From positions 4,958,501-5,022,500 of the forward strand of contig NZ_CP073766.1 in assembly GCF_018255755.1 (NCBI RefSeq): a stretch of DNA of 64,000 bases. The letters are read 5' to 3'. This DNA is from Chitinophaga sp. HK235. Lineage in GTDB: Bacteria; Bacteroidota; Bacteroidia; Chitinophagales; Chitinophagaceae. Shown here in pieces: positions 25,872-34,569 of the stretch (the first letter of the stretch is position 1; each line of letters starts with the position of its first letter). The position numbers and the translations under genes are program-made. The notes below the pieces were generated by a model, which had not been told where the DNA came from, made no database searches, and saw only the letters and a program-made list of their open reading frames with translations.

Positions 25872-27347
25872 ATGTATCGATATATCAGGAGCTGGGCATT
25901 CTGGCTGATTTCTTTAATGATCGCTATTTCACTGACCCGTTGTGCCAACATAGTGCCTCCTGGTGGGGGACCACGTGACAGTATTCCTCCCAGGCTGATG
26001 GCTGTAAATCCTCCCGACTCCTCCCTGCACTTCAAAAACAAAAAGGTATATTTTGTATTTGATGAGTTTGTGGAGCTGGATAATGTGAATGATAAACTCA
26101 TCGTATCTCCTACCCTGAAACGCACGCCTATCGTAACAGCCAAGTTGCGTACGGTGACCCTGGAGCTCAGGGATACGTTGCAGGCCAACACTACCTACAC
26201 CTTCAATTTTGCCGATGCGATCCGCGATATCAACGAGCGGAATATGATTGCTGAGTTCCAGTACGTAGTGTCTACCGGCAATTACCTGGACAGCCTTCAG
26301 ATAAAAGGACATCTTATCGAGGCCGAAACCGGCCGGCCAGACAGTAACGTGGCCGTGATGTTGTACCGCAACCTGGAAGACTCCATCGTATCAAAGGAAA
26401 AGCCGGTGTATTATGCCAAAACAAAGAGCGATGGCTCCTTCTGGTTCAAAAACCTGGCTCCCGGTACCTATAAGATCTTCGCCCTGAAAGAAGAAGACCG
26501 TGATCTTCAATATAATCAGCCTTCAGAGATGATCGCTTTTATAGAAAAGCCGATCGTGATCCAGACACAGAACCTCTCTGATGTAAACCTGCTGCTGTTC
26601 ATGGAGCGCGATAGCACCATCAAACAAGCACCCGAGCCGTTAGACTCACTGGACCTGGAGCTGGAACAAGAGAAGGAGAAAGAGAAAGAAAAGGAAAAAA
26701 AGAAGAAAACGCCCAAACTGCAGGCTGCCCCTGCGCTGGATGGAGGTCTGCAGGAACTGCCGGCACCTCTGCAGCTGACATTTAACCTGCCCCTGCGGTC
26801 GCTGGACAGCTCCAGAATGATACTGGGAGAAGATAGTGCCTATACACCGGTGACCTTCCACAGCAGTATGGACTCTACCCATACCAAACTTTCTGTGCAT
26901 TATCCCTGGAAAGAAGGCTTACCATATCGCCTGATTATCCCGAAGGATGCAGCCACCGATACTACAGGGCAACAGTTTGTCAAAGCAGATACTATCAGCT
27001 TCAAGTCGAAAAAAGCCAGTGACTACGCTATTTTCGGGGTTACCCTCAAAATCAGCGACAGCACCAGGAATGCTATCAATGACGACTCCATGCATTATGT
27101 AATACAGCTGGTGCAGGATAAAACCATCAAGTATTCCGGGACTGTGGTGAATGGCACCTGGCTTCAGAAGTTTATCACGCCTGGCGAATATGAGGTACGG
27201 GTACTGCTGGATGCCAACAACAATGGCAAATGGGACCGGGGACAATATTACAAGGAGCCTAAGCGGCAACCTGAACGGGTGATCCTGGTACCAGGCAAGC
27301 AGAACCTGAAGGCATACTGGACGCTAAAACCAACGATAGAAATATAA
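25872..27347 (+). CDS. Lipoprotein with SbsA-type Ig-like domain
   Basis: A 491-residue lipoprotein (Cys 24, LTRC). It starts CANIVPPGGGPRDSIPPRL, a sequence conserved in a Bacteroidota lipoprotein family, followed by an Ig-like 'Big_5' domain of the SbsA type (about 40-130, FVFDEFVELDNVNDKL and TYTFNFADAI), a carboxypeptidase-regulatory-like middle part (GSFWFKNLAPGTYKIFALKEEDRD, about 175-205) and a second large C-terminal region. Residues about 261-280 are a run of alternating Glu/Lys, probably a linker. Function unknown; an outer-membrane role is likely. Its recR neighbour starts 64 bp downstream but with its own box. Confidence 0.83.
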   Translation: MYRYIRSWAFWLISLMIAISLTRCANIVPPGGGPRDSIPPRLMAVNPPDSSLHFKNKKVYFVFDEFVELDNVNDKLIVSPTLKRTPIVTAKLRTVTLELRDTLQANTTYTFNFADAIRDINERNMIAEFQYVVSTGNYLDSLQIKGHLIEAETGRPDSNVAVMLYRNLEDSIVSKEKPVYYAKTKSDGSFWFKNLAPGTYKIFALKEEDRDLQYNQPSEMIAFIEKPIVIQTQNLSDVNLLLFMERDSTIKQAPEPLDSLDLELEQEKEKEKEKEKKKKTPKLQAAPALDGGLQELPAPLQLTFNLPLRSLDSSRMILGEDSAYTPVTFHSSMDSTHTKLSVHYPWKEGLPYRLIIPKDAATDTTGQQFVKADTISFKSKKASDYAIFGVTLKISDSTRNAINDDSMHYVIQLVQDKTIKYSGTVVNGTWLQKFITPGEYEVRVLLDANNNGKWDRGQYYKEPKRQPERVILVPGKQNLKAYWTLKPTIEI

Positions 27348-27399
27348 TTTAAATAGCTGCACGGGCCAGCTCATGCAGCTGGTACCGTGCCAATATTCC

Positions 27400-27407
27400 T
27401 AACTTTG
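27400..27407 (+). promoter_or_regulatory. Promoter -7 box almost touching the recR start codon
   Basis: TAACTTTG followed by CA; only four bases separate the box from the ATG at 27412. If it is used, transcription begins at or within a few bases of the start codon, giving a leaderless recR message. Confidence 0.6.
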
Positions 27408-27411
27408 CAAC

Positions 27412-28029
27412 ATGGTATTTTCCTCCGCGCTGATTGAAAATGCAGTTAATGAATTCGCCAAGCTGCCGGGCATCGGTAAAAAAACAGCCCTGCGCCTGGT
27501 ACTGCACCTGTTGAAACAGGAGACAGTACAGGTACAGCAGTTTGGGGAGGCGATCGCCCGTATGCGGCAACAGATCCGGTTTTGCAAGGTATGTCATAAT
27601 GTTTCCGATGAGGAAATATGTGGCATCTGCAACAGCCATTCCCGGCAGCGGCACGTAGTATGCCTGGTGGAAAGTATCCGTGATGTAATGGCGATTGAAA
27701 ATACCCAGCAGTTTAATGGCCTGTATCATGTACTGGGCGGTATTATCTCCCCTATTGACGGCATTGGTCCGGAACAGCTGAATATCCAGTCACTGGTGGA
27801 AAGAGTACAGCACCAGGGGGTGGAAGAGGTGATCATGGCGCTCAGCCCTACTATTGAAGGAGACACTACCATTTATTTCCTCTCTAAAAAACTGAAGGAT
27901 TTTCCGGTGAAGATTACCACGATAGCCCGTGGTATTGCTTTTGGCGGAGAGCTGGAATATGCCGATGAGATGACGCTGGCCAGATCTATCTCTAACAGGC
28001 TGCCTTTAGACAGTTATGTCAAACAATAG
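27412..28029 (+). CDS. recR: Recombination protein RecR
   Basis: A 205-residue protein of normal length that works with RecF and RecO to load RecA onto gapped DNA. The helix-hairpin-helix is FAKLPGIGKKTALRL (15-29), the C4 zinc finger is Cys 58, 61, 70, 73, and the Toprim domain begins at VVCLVESIRDVMAIE (about 82). The start is fixed by the domain layout: the conserved LPGIGKK lies 17 residues in, as in other RecR proteins. Confidence 0.97.
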   Translation: MVFSSALIENAVNEFAKLPGIGKKTALRLVLHLLKQETVQVQQFGEAIARMRQQIRFCKVCHNVSDEEICGICNSHSRQRHVVCLVESIRDVMAIENTQQFNGLYHVLGGIISPIDGIGPEQLNIQSLVERVQHQGVEEVIMALSPTIEGDTTIYFLSKKLKDFPVKITTIARGIAFGGELEYADEMTLARSISNRLPLDSYVKQ

Positions 28030-28109
28030 AATTTATTCATTTATTTATTTATTCATTGGTCAATATCTAAATTTCAAATTAAACAAATAACCAAATCCTT
28101 AAATAAAAT

Positions 28110-28131
28110 ACGGGCGTTGAATAACGCCCGT
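28110..28131. terminator. Bidirectional-type hairpin between recR and the 70-aa gene
   Basis: Perfect 9-bp stem ACGGGCGTT / AACGCCCGT with a 4-nt loop, 80 bp after recR and 37 bp after the end of the convergent 70-aa gene. On the minus strand it is followed by ATTTTATTT, on the plus strand by CTTCGTTT, so it can end both transcripts. Confidence 0.7.
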
Positions 28132-28167
28132 CTTCGTTTAACCTGTAATTCCACGTTATGAAAAAGG

Positions 28168-28380
28168 TTAGGGTACGTTTTTTTCAGGCGTACCCTGAAA
28201 TATAGTATGATTGGTTTCTGATTGTTTCTGTCGCTCCTGCCAACGTTGCATTTCATGCTGATTCAGGAAGGATATCCTGAAAACTGTCGGCTCACTCCCA
28301 TCATTCACTTCCGGAACTGGTTGCAGTCCCAGACCAGCCAGGTGTTTCCTGAGCGCATGGATATGTTCTGCTATCGTCAT
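28168..28380 (-). CDS. 70-residue protein of unknown function, downstream of the Cys-rich leader
   Basis: A 70-residue acidic/basic mixed protein with no recognisable domain: it begins MTIAEHIHALRKHLAGLGLQ, then has a beta-like FRISFLNQHEM and a Gln/Glu-rich helix. There is no signal peptide or membrane segment. Supporting it as a gene: an ATG, a promoter and short ORF upstream on the same strand, and a hairpin terminator downstream. It lies 67 bp after the stop of the 29-codon ORF at 28448-28537. Confidence is moderate because it is short and of unknown family. Confidence 0.5.
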   Translation of the reverse strand: MTIAEHIHALRKHLAGLGLQPVPEVNDGSEPTVFRISFLNQHEMQRWQERQKQSETNHTIFQGTPEKNVP

Positions 28381-28447
28381 GACGAAAAAACTTTGTTTAG
28401 TTGTAATAAAAACCGGGAAGAACTTTTAATGATAGACTTTTTCTGCC

Positions 28448-28537
28448 TTAACAGCAGCACCCCGAAGGACAACAGGCATAGGGTTGGCGGGGCGCCATGG
28501 CCGGGTTCAACATCATATTCAGGTCTCTTTGTTGCAT
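28448..28537 (-). CDS. Cys-rich leader-like short ORF (29 codons)
   Basis: Too short for ordinary ORF calling. The peptide starts MQQRDLNMMLNPAMAPRQ and ends YACCPSGCCC, with five Cys in the last eight residues and then TAA. On the RNA, TGCCT (28478-28474) and AGGCA (28448-28444) can close a hairpin around a UUCG tetraloop that holds the Cys codons. A perfect promoter box is 20 nt before the ATG. This is how attenuation leaders look: ribosomes that run short of charged tRNA-Cys would stall on the Cys codons and change the fold. The regulated gene would be the 70-aa ORF at 28168-28380. Whether the peptide is translated is inference. Confidence 0.45.
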   Translation of the reverse strand: MQQRDLNMMLNPAMAPRQPYACCPSGCCC

Positions 28538-28556
28538 GGTGTTTTCTATTACCCTA

Positions 28557-28564
28557 CAAATATA
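28557..28564 (-). promoter_or_regulatory. Promoter of the Cys-rich leader unit
   Basis: On the minus strand TATATTTG at 28564-28557 is a perfect -7 box, and TTTG at 28589-28586 lies 21 nt upstream as the -33 box. Predicted start near 28552, about 15 nt before the ATG at 28537. Confidence 0.65.
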
Positions 28565-28795
28565 GTAGACTTTATAGACTTCCACCAAATAAAAATTTCA
28601 ATATAGACAAAATCTATACAAAACACATACAATATAACATGATGATTAAAGATTAGGGCAACCAGGCCAGGACCGACAAATAAGCGTTTTAAGATATTAA
28701 AATAGCTTATCTTTACGGGATATTACGGGGGTGGATTTGTTTATTGTTCGACCCCGTTACAACCTAAAACAGCAACTAATAAACATCTTACAAAC

Positions 28796-29812
28796 ATGAA
28801 ATCTTTACAAGACTGCGCTAATGAGCGTGTGCTCATCATTGACGGTGCCATGGGCACCATGATCCAGCGGTACAAACTCCAGGAAGAAGACTACAGAGGC
28901 ACCCGTTTTGCCAATTACCACAGTGATCTCAAAGGCAACAACGACCTGCTTAATCTCACCCAGCCACAGATCATAGAAGCCATTCACAAGGAATACCTCG
29001 AAGCAGGAGCTGATATTATTGAAACCAATACTTTCAGCAGTACTTCCATTGCCATGGCTGATTATGACATGCAGGCGCTGGCCTATGAGCTGAACGTGGC
29101 TGCCGCCAGCATCGCTAAAAAAGCTGCGACTGAATATACTGCCAAAAATCCTGACAAACCCCGGTTTGTAGCTGGTGCCATTGGCCCGTTAAACAAAACC
29201 CTGTCGCTCTCTCCGGATGTGAACAATCCAGGCTTCCGTTCCGTTACCTTTGACGAAGTGGCCGAAGCCTACGAAGAACAGATCAGGGGCCTGAGTGATG
29301 GTGGTGTAGACGTTCTGCTTATCGAAACCATCTTCGATACGCTCAACTGTAAAGCAGCCATCTATGCTATTAAAAAGTATTTCCGGGAATCCGGCAAGCC
29401 GGAACTGCCGATCATGATCTCCGGTACCATTACGGATGCCTCCGGCAGAACCCTGAGCGGTCAGACACTGGAAGCTTTCTATATCTCCGTGATGCATGCC
29501 AACCCCTTCTCTATAGGCCTCAACTGCGCCCTCGGCGGACAACAGATGCGCCCGTATGTAGAGGAACTGTCCAACATAGCCAGCTGTTATGTTAGCTGTT
29601 ACCCCAACGCCGGCCTGCCTAACGCCTTCGGTGAATATGATGAAGAGCCGGAAGATACCGCCTGCATTATTGAAGACTTCGCCTCCTCCGGCTTTGTGAA
29701 TATTGTAGGAGGTTGCTGTGGTACTACACCAGACCACATCCGCCATATTGCCGAACACGTAAAACACATCCAGCCCCGTCGCAAGCCGGAACTGATGGAC
29801 TCCCTGGCATAA
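28796..29812 (+). CDS. metH: Methionine synthase, homocysteine-binding part (split MetH, N-terminal)
   Basis: A 338-residue protein that equals the first domain of MetH, which takes a methyl group from cobalamin to homocysteine to make methionine. It has the family opening DGAMGTMIQ (residues 16-24) and the three Cys that hold the zinc: Cys 244 in GLNCALGG, and Cys 307 and 308 in GGCCGTT. The rest of MetH is encoded by the next gene, 42 bp on. Splitting MetH at this point is known in several Bacteroidota. No cobalamin or SAM riboswitch was recognised upstream. Confidence 0.95.
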   Translation: MKSLQDCANERVLIIDGAMGTMIQRYKLQEEDYRGTRFANYHSDLKGNNDLLNLTQPQIIEAIHKEYLEAGADIIETNTFSSTSIAMADYDMQALAYELNVAAASIAKKAATEYTAKNPDKPRFVAGAIGPLNKTLSLSPDVNNPGFRSVTFDEVAEAYEEQIRGLSDGGVDVLLIETIFDTLNCKAAIYAIKKYFRESGKPELPIMISGTITDASGRTLSGQTLEAFYISVMHANPFSIGLNCALGGQQMRPYVEELSNIASCYVSCYPNAGLPNAFGEYDEEPEDTACIIEDFASSGFVNIVGGCCGTTPDHIRHIAEHVKHIQPRRKPELMDSLA

Positions 29813-29854
29813 ACGGACACACAGGTTTTCATGTAAACACGAGTATTTGCAACC

Positions 29855-32629
29855 ATGAGCGCTACAAGTATACCCTCCAATACGACTAACGAAGTAATGA
29901 TCACAGACACCGATATCGCCCCTTCACGGGTAATCAGGCCTTTTATGCGCTTAAGCGGTCTCGAACCGCTGGTGGTAAGGCCCGAAACCAATTTTATCAA
30001 CGTTGGTGAACGTACCAACGTTACCGGTTCCAAAAAATTTGCCCGGCTGATACGGGAAGGGCTTTATGAAGAAGCATTATCTGTAGCCCGCCAGCAGGTG
30101 GAAAACGGCGCCCAGATCCTGGACGTGAACATGGACGACGCCCTGCTCGACGGGGAAGCCGCCATGTCAACCTTCCTTAAGTTACTGGCCGCAGAACCAG
30201 ATATCTCCCGTATTCCCATCATGATCGACTCCAGTAAGTTCAGTGTTATTGAAGCCGGCCTGAAGTGCGTACAGGGTAAATGTGTGGTCAACTCCATCAG
30301 CCTCAAGGAAGGAGAAGCCAAATTCATTGAGCAGGCCCATATCTGTAAAAGCTATGGTGCCGCCGTGGTAGTAATGGCCTTCGATGAACATGGCCAGGCC
30401 GACACCGAAGAAAAAAGGGTCAGCTTCAGCCACAGAGCCTATAAAATACTGACAGAAGTAGTAGGCTATGATCCGCAGGACATCATCTTCGATCCCAATA
30501 TCTTCGCTATCGCTACCGGTATCGAAGAACACAATAACTACGCAGTAGAGTTTATCAACGCTACCCGCCGTATCAAGGAACTGATGCCACTGGCAAAAAT
30601 AAGTGGTGGTGTCAGCAACGTTTCCTTCTCTTTCCGTGGCAACGAAACCGTGCGGGAAGCCATGCACTCCGTGTTCCTCTACCATGCCATCCAAGCTGGT
30701 ATGGACATGGGTATCGTTAATGCTGGTATGCTGCAGATATATGATGACATAGAACCACAACTGCGCGAGCTTTGTGAGGACGCCATACTAAACAGAAGAG
30801 AAGATGCTACCGAAAGACTGATCCAGTTTGCCGACACTGTAAAGTCCAAAGGCAAAGTGGTAGAGAAGGATGAAACCTGGCGCCAGGGCTCTGTGGAAGA
30901 AAGACTGAGCCACGCACTGGTAAATGGTATCACCGATTATATTGAAGCCGATACAGAAGAAGCCCGTCAGAAATATCCTCGTCCGCTGGACGTGATAGAA
31001 GGACCGCTGATGGACGGCATGAATGTGGTAGGTGATCTGTTTGGCAGTGGTAAAATGTTCCTGCCGCAGGTAGTGAAAAGTGCCCGTGTAATGAAAAAAT
31101 CCGTAGCCGTTCTCACTCCTTTTATCGAAGAAGAGAAGCTGCGCAACCAGGCTATCAATGGCGGAGAAATCAAGTCTGCCGGCAGAATTCTGCTGGCCAC
31201 TGTAAAAGGGGATGTACACGATATCGGTAAGAACATCGTTGGTGTAGTACTGGCCTGTAACGGATATGAAATCATTGACCTGGGTGTAATGGTACCTGCG
31301 GAAAAAATTCTGCAGACTGCCCGCCAGGAAAAAGTAGATATCATCGGCCTCAGCGGCCTGATCACCCCCAGCCTGGACGAAATGGTGCATGTAGCCCGTG
31401 AGCTGAAAAGGCAGGACTTCGATATTCCGCTGATCATCGGCGGAGCCACTACCTCCCGTACCCATACCGCGGTGAAGATCGCACAGGAGTATGCACATGG
31501 AGTAGTACACGTACTCGATGCTTCCCGCAGTGTGACCGTAACCGGCAGTCTGCTCAACAAGGCCCTGAAAAAAGATTTCCTGGCTACCATACAGGAAGAG
31601 TATACAAAGCTGAACGAGTCTTTCAGAAACAAAAAACCCGTTAAGCAGTACCTCCCATTTGCAGTAGCACAGCAAAATAAAGCAGCTATCAACTGGGACG
31701 CTTTCACTCCGGTGAAGCCCCGGTTTACCGGCATCAAAACCTTCGAAAACTACGATCTCGCAGAGATCGCCCAATACATTGACTGGCAGCCGTTCTTCAT
31801 CGCCTGGGAACTGCATGGTAAATTCCCGCAGATCCTGACCGACGAAGTAGTGGGCCAGGAAGCCAGCCGGCTTTACAAAGATGCCCGCGAACTGCTGGAC
31901 CAGGTGATCCGCGAAAAATGGCTGGGTGCCAATGCTGTCATCGGCATTTATCCCGCCAACAGCGTTGCCCCCGACACCATCCAGGTGTCACCGGAGCAGG
32001 CGGACATAACACCGGTAAAACTGGAGTTCCTGCGGCAGCAGATCAAAAAAGCGCCCGGACAACCCAACCAATCCCTTGCCGATTACATTGCCCCCGCATC
32101 TACCGGTAAAACAGACTATATCGGCGGATTCGCCGTTACAGCGGGCATCGGCATCGAAAAATGGCTGGAAAAATTCAAAGAAGAACACGACGATTATAAC
32201 AGCATTATGCTGAAAGCGCTGGCAGACAGGCTGGCAGAAGCTTTTACAGAATTGATGCACGAGCGCGTACGTAAAGAGTTCTGGGGATATGCCAGCGAGG
32301 AACACCTGAGCAATGAAGCCCTGATCCGGGAAGAATACGCCGGTATCAGACCAGCACCAGGCTACCCTGCCTGTCCGGAGCATACAGAGAAATACAAGCT
32401 GTTTGACCTCCTGGATGCCACCAAAAACACCGGCATCACCCTGACAGAATCGCTGGCTATGTATCCTGCCGCCAGCGTAAGTGGATGGTATTTTGCCAAC
32501 CCTGAGGCAAAATATTTCGGCCTCGGTAAAATTGAAAAAGACCAGGTGACCGACTACGCCGGCCGTAAAGGCTGGAGCATAGAGGAAGCAGAGAAGTGGC
32601 TGCGTCCCAACCTGGAATATGACATATAA
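29855..32629 (+). CDS. metH: Methionine synthase, folate, B12 and activation domains (split MetH, C-terminal)
   Basis: A 924-residue protein carrying the rest of MetH: pterin-binding domain (FINVGERTNVTGSKKFARLI, from about 45), cap and cobalamin-binding domains with the key D453-V-H455-D-I-G458 motif that ties His to the cobalt, and the C-terminal reactivation domain that binds AdoMet (RPAPGYPACPEHTEKYKLFDLL). Length adds up to about 1260 with the first gene, as in full MetH. It needs both a flavodoxin-type reductant and the zinc partner protein. The two genes are clearly one operon. Confidence 0.95.
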   Translation: MSATSIPSNTTNEVMITDTDIAPSRVIRPFMRLSGLEPLVVRPETNFINVGERTNVTGSKKFARLIREGLYEEALSVARQQVENGAQILDVNMDDALLDGEAAMSTFLKLLAAEPDISRIPIMIDSSKFSVIEAGLKCVQGKCVVNSISLKEGEAKFIEQAHICKSYGAAVVVMAFDEHGQADTEEKRVSFSHRAYKILTEVVGYDPQDIIFDPNIFAIATGIEEHNNYAVEFINATRRIKELMPLAKISGGVSNVSFSFRGNETVREAMHSVFLYHAIQAGMDMGIVNAGMLQIYDDIEPQLRELCEDAILNRREDATERLIQFADTVKSKGKVVEKDETWRQGSVEERLSHALVNGITDYIEADTEEARQKYPRPLDVIEGPLMDGMNVVGDLFGSGKMFLPQVVKSARVMKKSVAVLTPFIEEEKLRNQAINGGEIKSAGRILLATVKGDVHDIGKNIVGVVLACNGYEIIDLGVMVPAEKILQTARQEKVDIIGLSGLITPSLDEMVHVARELKRQDFDIPLIIGGATTSRTHTAVKIAQEYAHGVVHVLDASRSVTVTGSLLNKALKKDFLATIQEEYTKLNESFRNKKPVKQYLPFAVAQQNKAAINWDAFTPVKPRFTGIKTFENYDLAEIAQYIDWQPFFIAWELHGKFPQILTDEVVGQEASRLYKDARELLDQVIREKWLGANAVIGIYPANSVAPDTIQVSPEQADITPVKLEFLRQQIKKAPGQPNQSLADYIAPASTGKTDYIGGFAVTAGIGIEKWLEKFKEEHDDYNSIMLKALADRLAEAFTELMHERVRKEFWGYASEEHLSNEALIREEYAGIRPAPGYPACPEHTEKYKLFDLLDATKNTGITLTESLAMYPAASVSGWYFANPEAKYFGLGKIEKDQVTDYAGRKGWSIEEAEKWLRPNLEYDI

Positions 32630-32659
32630 TTAATCAATTGCAGATAACACATTATGGAC

Positions 32660-32686
32660 TTGGGCGAAGAGCAGATCTTCGCCCAA
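32660..32686 (+). terminator. Hairpin after metH
   Basis: An 11-bp perfect stem TTGGGCGAAGA / TCTTCGCCCAA with a 5-nt loop, 30 bp after the metH stop. No T run follows on the plus strand, so it may be a weak terminator or a 3'-end stabiliser. Confidence 0.55.
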
Positions 32687-32715
32687 ATTCGTAATTCCCT
32701 TTAAACATCTTCAAC

Positions 32716-33480
32716 ATGAGAATCATATCCTACAATGTGAATGGCCTCCGTTCGGCTATGACCAAAGGTTTTACAGAATGGCTGCAAACAGACCCCGCAG
32801 ATGTCGTTTGCCTCCAGGAAATCAAAGCCCACCAGGACAACGTGGACTTCAAAAAGTTTGAAGAGCTGGGTTATGAACATTACTGGTTTCCCGCCCAGAA
32901 AAAAGGTTACAGCGGTGTTGCGGTTCTTACCCGCATAAAACCCGATCAGGTACACTATGGCAGTGGTCATGTCCAGAGCGATGCCGAAGGGCGTTTTATC
33001 CGCCTCGATTTCGGTAATCTGACCCTGATCAACACCTACTTCCCTTCCGGTACCAGCGGTGATGAACGGCAGACCTATAAATATCAGTGGCTGGATGAGC
33101 TTTCCGGACATCTTGATGAGCTGAAGAAAACACGGCCCAATCTGGTGCTGTGCGGAGATTACAACATTTGTCACAAGCCTATCGACATACATGATCCGGT
33201 GAGCAACAAAAACTCAACAGGTTTTTTACCGGAAGAAAGGGCCTGGATGGACCGTTTCTTTGAAAGCGGCTTTGTGGATACCTTCCGGCATTTTAATCCA
33301 AACCCGCACCAGTACAGCTGGTGGAGCTTCCGCGCCAATGCCCGGAACAATAACAAAGGCTGGCGTATAGACTATATCAACGTCACAGCTCCCTTGAAGG
33401 AAAAGCTGAAACATGCTACCATTTACCAGGAAGTAAAACACTCCGACCATTGTCCGGTATTCCTGGAACTGGCGTTATAA
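32716..33480 (+). CDS. xth: Exodeoxyribonuclease III family protein
   Basis: A 254-residue AP endonuclease/exonuclease of the ExoA/Xth family for base-excision repair. Core catalytic motifs: NVNGLRSAMTKGF near the start (Asn 7), CLQEIK (Glu 35), VLCGDYNICHKPIDIHDP (Asp and Asn of the active site) and SDHCPVFLEL at the end (Asp-His pair). Length is normal. It is transcribed with or soon after metH, 86 bp downstream. Confidence 0.93.
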   Translation: MRIISYNVNGLRSAMTKGFTEWLQTDPADVVCLQEIKAHQDNVDFKKFEELGYEHYWFPAQKKGYSGVAVLTRIKPDQVHYGSGHVQSDAEGRFIRLDFGNLTLINTYFPSGTSGDERQTYKYQWLDELSGHLDELKKTRPNLVLCGDYNICHKPIDIHDPVSNKNSTGFLPEERAWMDRFFESGFVDTFRHFNPNPHQYSWWSFRANARNNNKGWRIDYINVTAPLKEKLKHATIYQEVKHSDHCPVFLELAL

Positions 33481-33529
33481 GCGGCTTTGACTCATTCAGA
33501 CAGATGGATTTTTTATTGACAGATATACC

Positions 33530-33832
33530 ATGATCATTTACAATGTTACAGCGAAAGTAGCCACAGATGTGCATCTACAGTGGTTACAATGGATGCAGGA
33601 AGAGCATATTCCTGCTGTATTGAGCACCGGTCTTTTCAGGGATTCCCGTATCTGCCGGCTGCTGGAGCAGGACGACTCAGAAGGACCTACTTATGTTATA
33701 CAGTTCTTTACCGATAGTCTGGAGCACTACCAAACCTTCCAGGCAGTGCAGGCAAATACCCTGCGGCAAAGGGGTTACGACCTTTTCGGGGACCGTTTTA
33801 TCGCCTTCCATACCGTTATGGAGAGCCTTTAA
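33530..33832 (+). CDS. DUF4286 family protein
   Basis: A 100-residue protein starting MIIYNVTAKVATDVHLQWLQWMQEEHIP, which is the pattern of the DUF4286 family (a ferredoxin-like or dimeric alpha/beta barrel type small protein) present in most Bacteroidota. It also has YVIQFFTDSLEHYQTFQA and a C-terminal 'DLFGDRFIAFHTVMESL'. Function unknown. It follows the exonuclease gene by 49 bp and may share its transcript. Confidence 0.85.
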   Translation: MIIYNVTAKVATDVHLQWLQWMQEEHIPAVLSTGLFRDSRICRLLEQDDSEGPTYVIQFFTDSLEHYQTFQAVQANTLRQRGYDLFGDRFIAFHTVMESL

Positions 33833-34148
33833 TTGATGCTTAACAATTAAATTTATCCACAGGAAATTCACTATTTTCAAGGTGTCTGGACTTTGGTACA
33901 ATAGTTGAAAAGGACTTGCGTTTAATGATAAAAAACCGGGAAAGTTGCTATGGGCCACAGTTCTGTGGAAACCTGCTAAAGTTTCACCCTTTAGCACTCA
34001 GGACCCCAATCAGCTGTAACCGTTACCAGTAGCGTTTTTCAGCCGATAAAAATTTCTATAAAAAAGTTGTAAAAAATTTGGTAATCTGATAAAACGCGCT
34101 ATATTTGCTCACATCAAACATTTTTTCACTAGTTAAATCTTACTAACT
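33833..34148. other. Intergenic region before the HU gene
   Basis: A 316-bp AT-rich region. It contains one perfect DnaA box (TTATCCACA at 33853-33861) and a weak inverse one (TGTGGAAAC near 33964). Two sites are not enough for an origin. The HU promoter is at its right end. I see no gene. Confidence 0.4.
34100..34107 (+). promoter_or_regulatory. Promoter of the HU gene
   Basis: TTTG at 34077-34080, then 19 nt, then a perfect TATATTTG box at 34100-34107; 41 nt before the ATG. This matches the full Bacteroidota promoter consensus. Confidence 0.75.
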
Positions 34149-34418
34149 ATGAACAAAGCCGAATTAATCGACAAGCTTGCTAAAGACGCAGGTATCACTA
34201 AAACCCAAGCTAACGAAGCGCTGGATTCTTTCACCAAAGCTGTTGCTGACACCCTGAAAAAAGGTGGCAAAGTAACTTTAGTTGGTTTTGGTACTTTCTC
34301 CGTTTCCAAACGTGCTGCACGTAACGGTAGAAACCCACAGACTGGCCAGATCATCAAGATCAAAGCTAAAAAAGTTGCTAAATTCAAAGCTGGTAAAGCT
34401 TTATCCGACAAGCTCTAA
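34149..34418 (+). CDS. HU-family DNA-binding protein
   Basis: An 89-residue DNA-bending protein of the HU/IHF family. MNKAELIDKLAKDAGITKTQANEALDSF is the dimer-forming helix pair; GKVTLVGFGTFSVSKRAARNGRNPQTGQ is the beta-arm region with the conserved Arg/Asn-Pro-x-Thr-Gly turn; it ends with KVAKFKAGKALSDKL. It compacts and bends the chromosome. The gene has a consensus promoter and strong terminator and is alone. Confidence 0.97.
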   Translation: MNKAELIDKLAKDAGITKTQANEALDSFTKAVADTLKKGGKVTLVGFGTFSVSKRAARNGRNPQTGQIIKIKAKKVAKFKAGKALSDKL

Positions 34419-34438
34419 TCAGTTAGCACAACTTATTC

Positions 34439-34473
34439 AAGCAAGGAACAATCATGTTTCTTGCTTTTTTTTT
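34439..34473 (+). terminator. Terminator after the HU gene
   Basis: AAGCAAGGAAC / GTTTCTTGCTT stem with one mismatch, followed by a run of nine T. Confidence 0.85.
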
Positions 34474-34569
34474 ATATGAAAGCCAGGCTGTAGACTATTT
34501 AAGCGAATTGGCGTATTTTGCAGCCTGATAACATCATTTTACAAAACCACAAATTTCAAATTATTTGTT

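Noticed and set aside
28222..28656. 144-codon plus-strand frame across the Cys-rich leader unit
   Set aside because: It runs through promoter and hairpin parts of the minus-strand unit and ends in AT-rich sequence; protein has no features.
28657..28795. Search for a SAM or cobalamin riboswitch before metH
   Set aside because: No recognisable core motif; the area is short and AT-rich.
33853..33972. DnaA box and near match, suggesting an origin
   Set aside because: Only one perfect box and a weak second; similar isolated words also occur near 41830, 41935 and 44265. No cluster and no dnaA gene.
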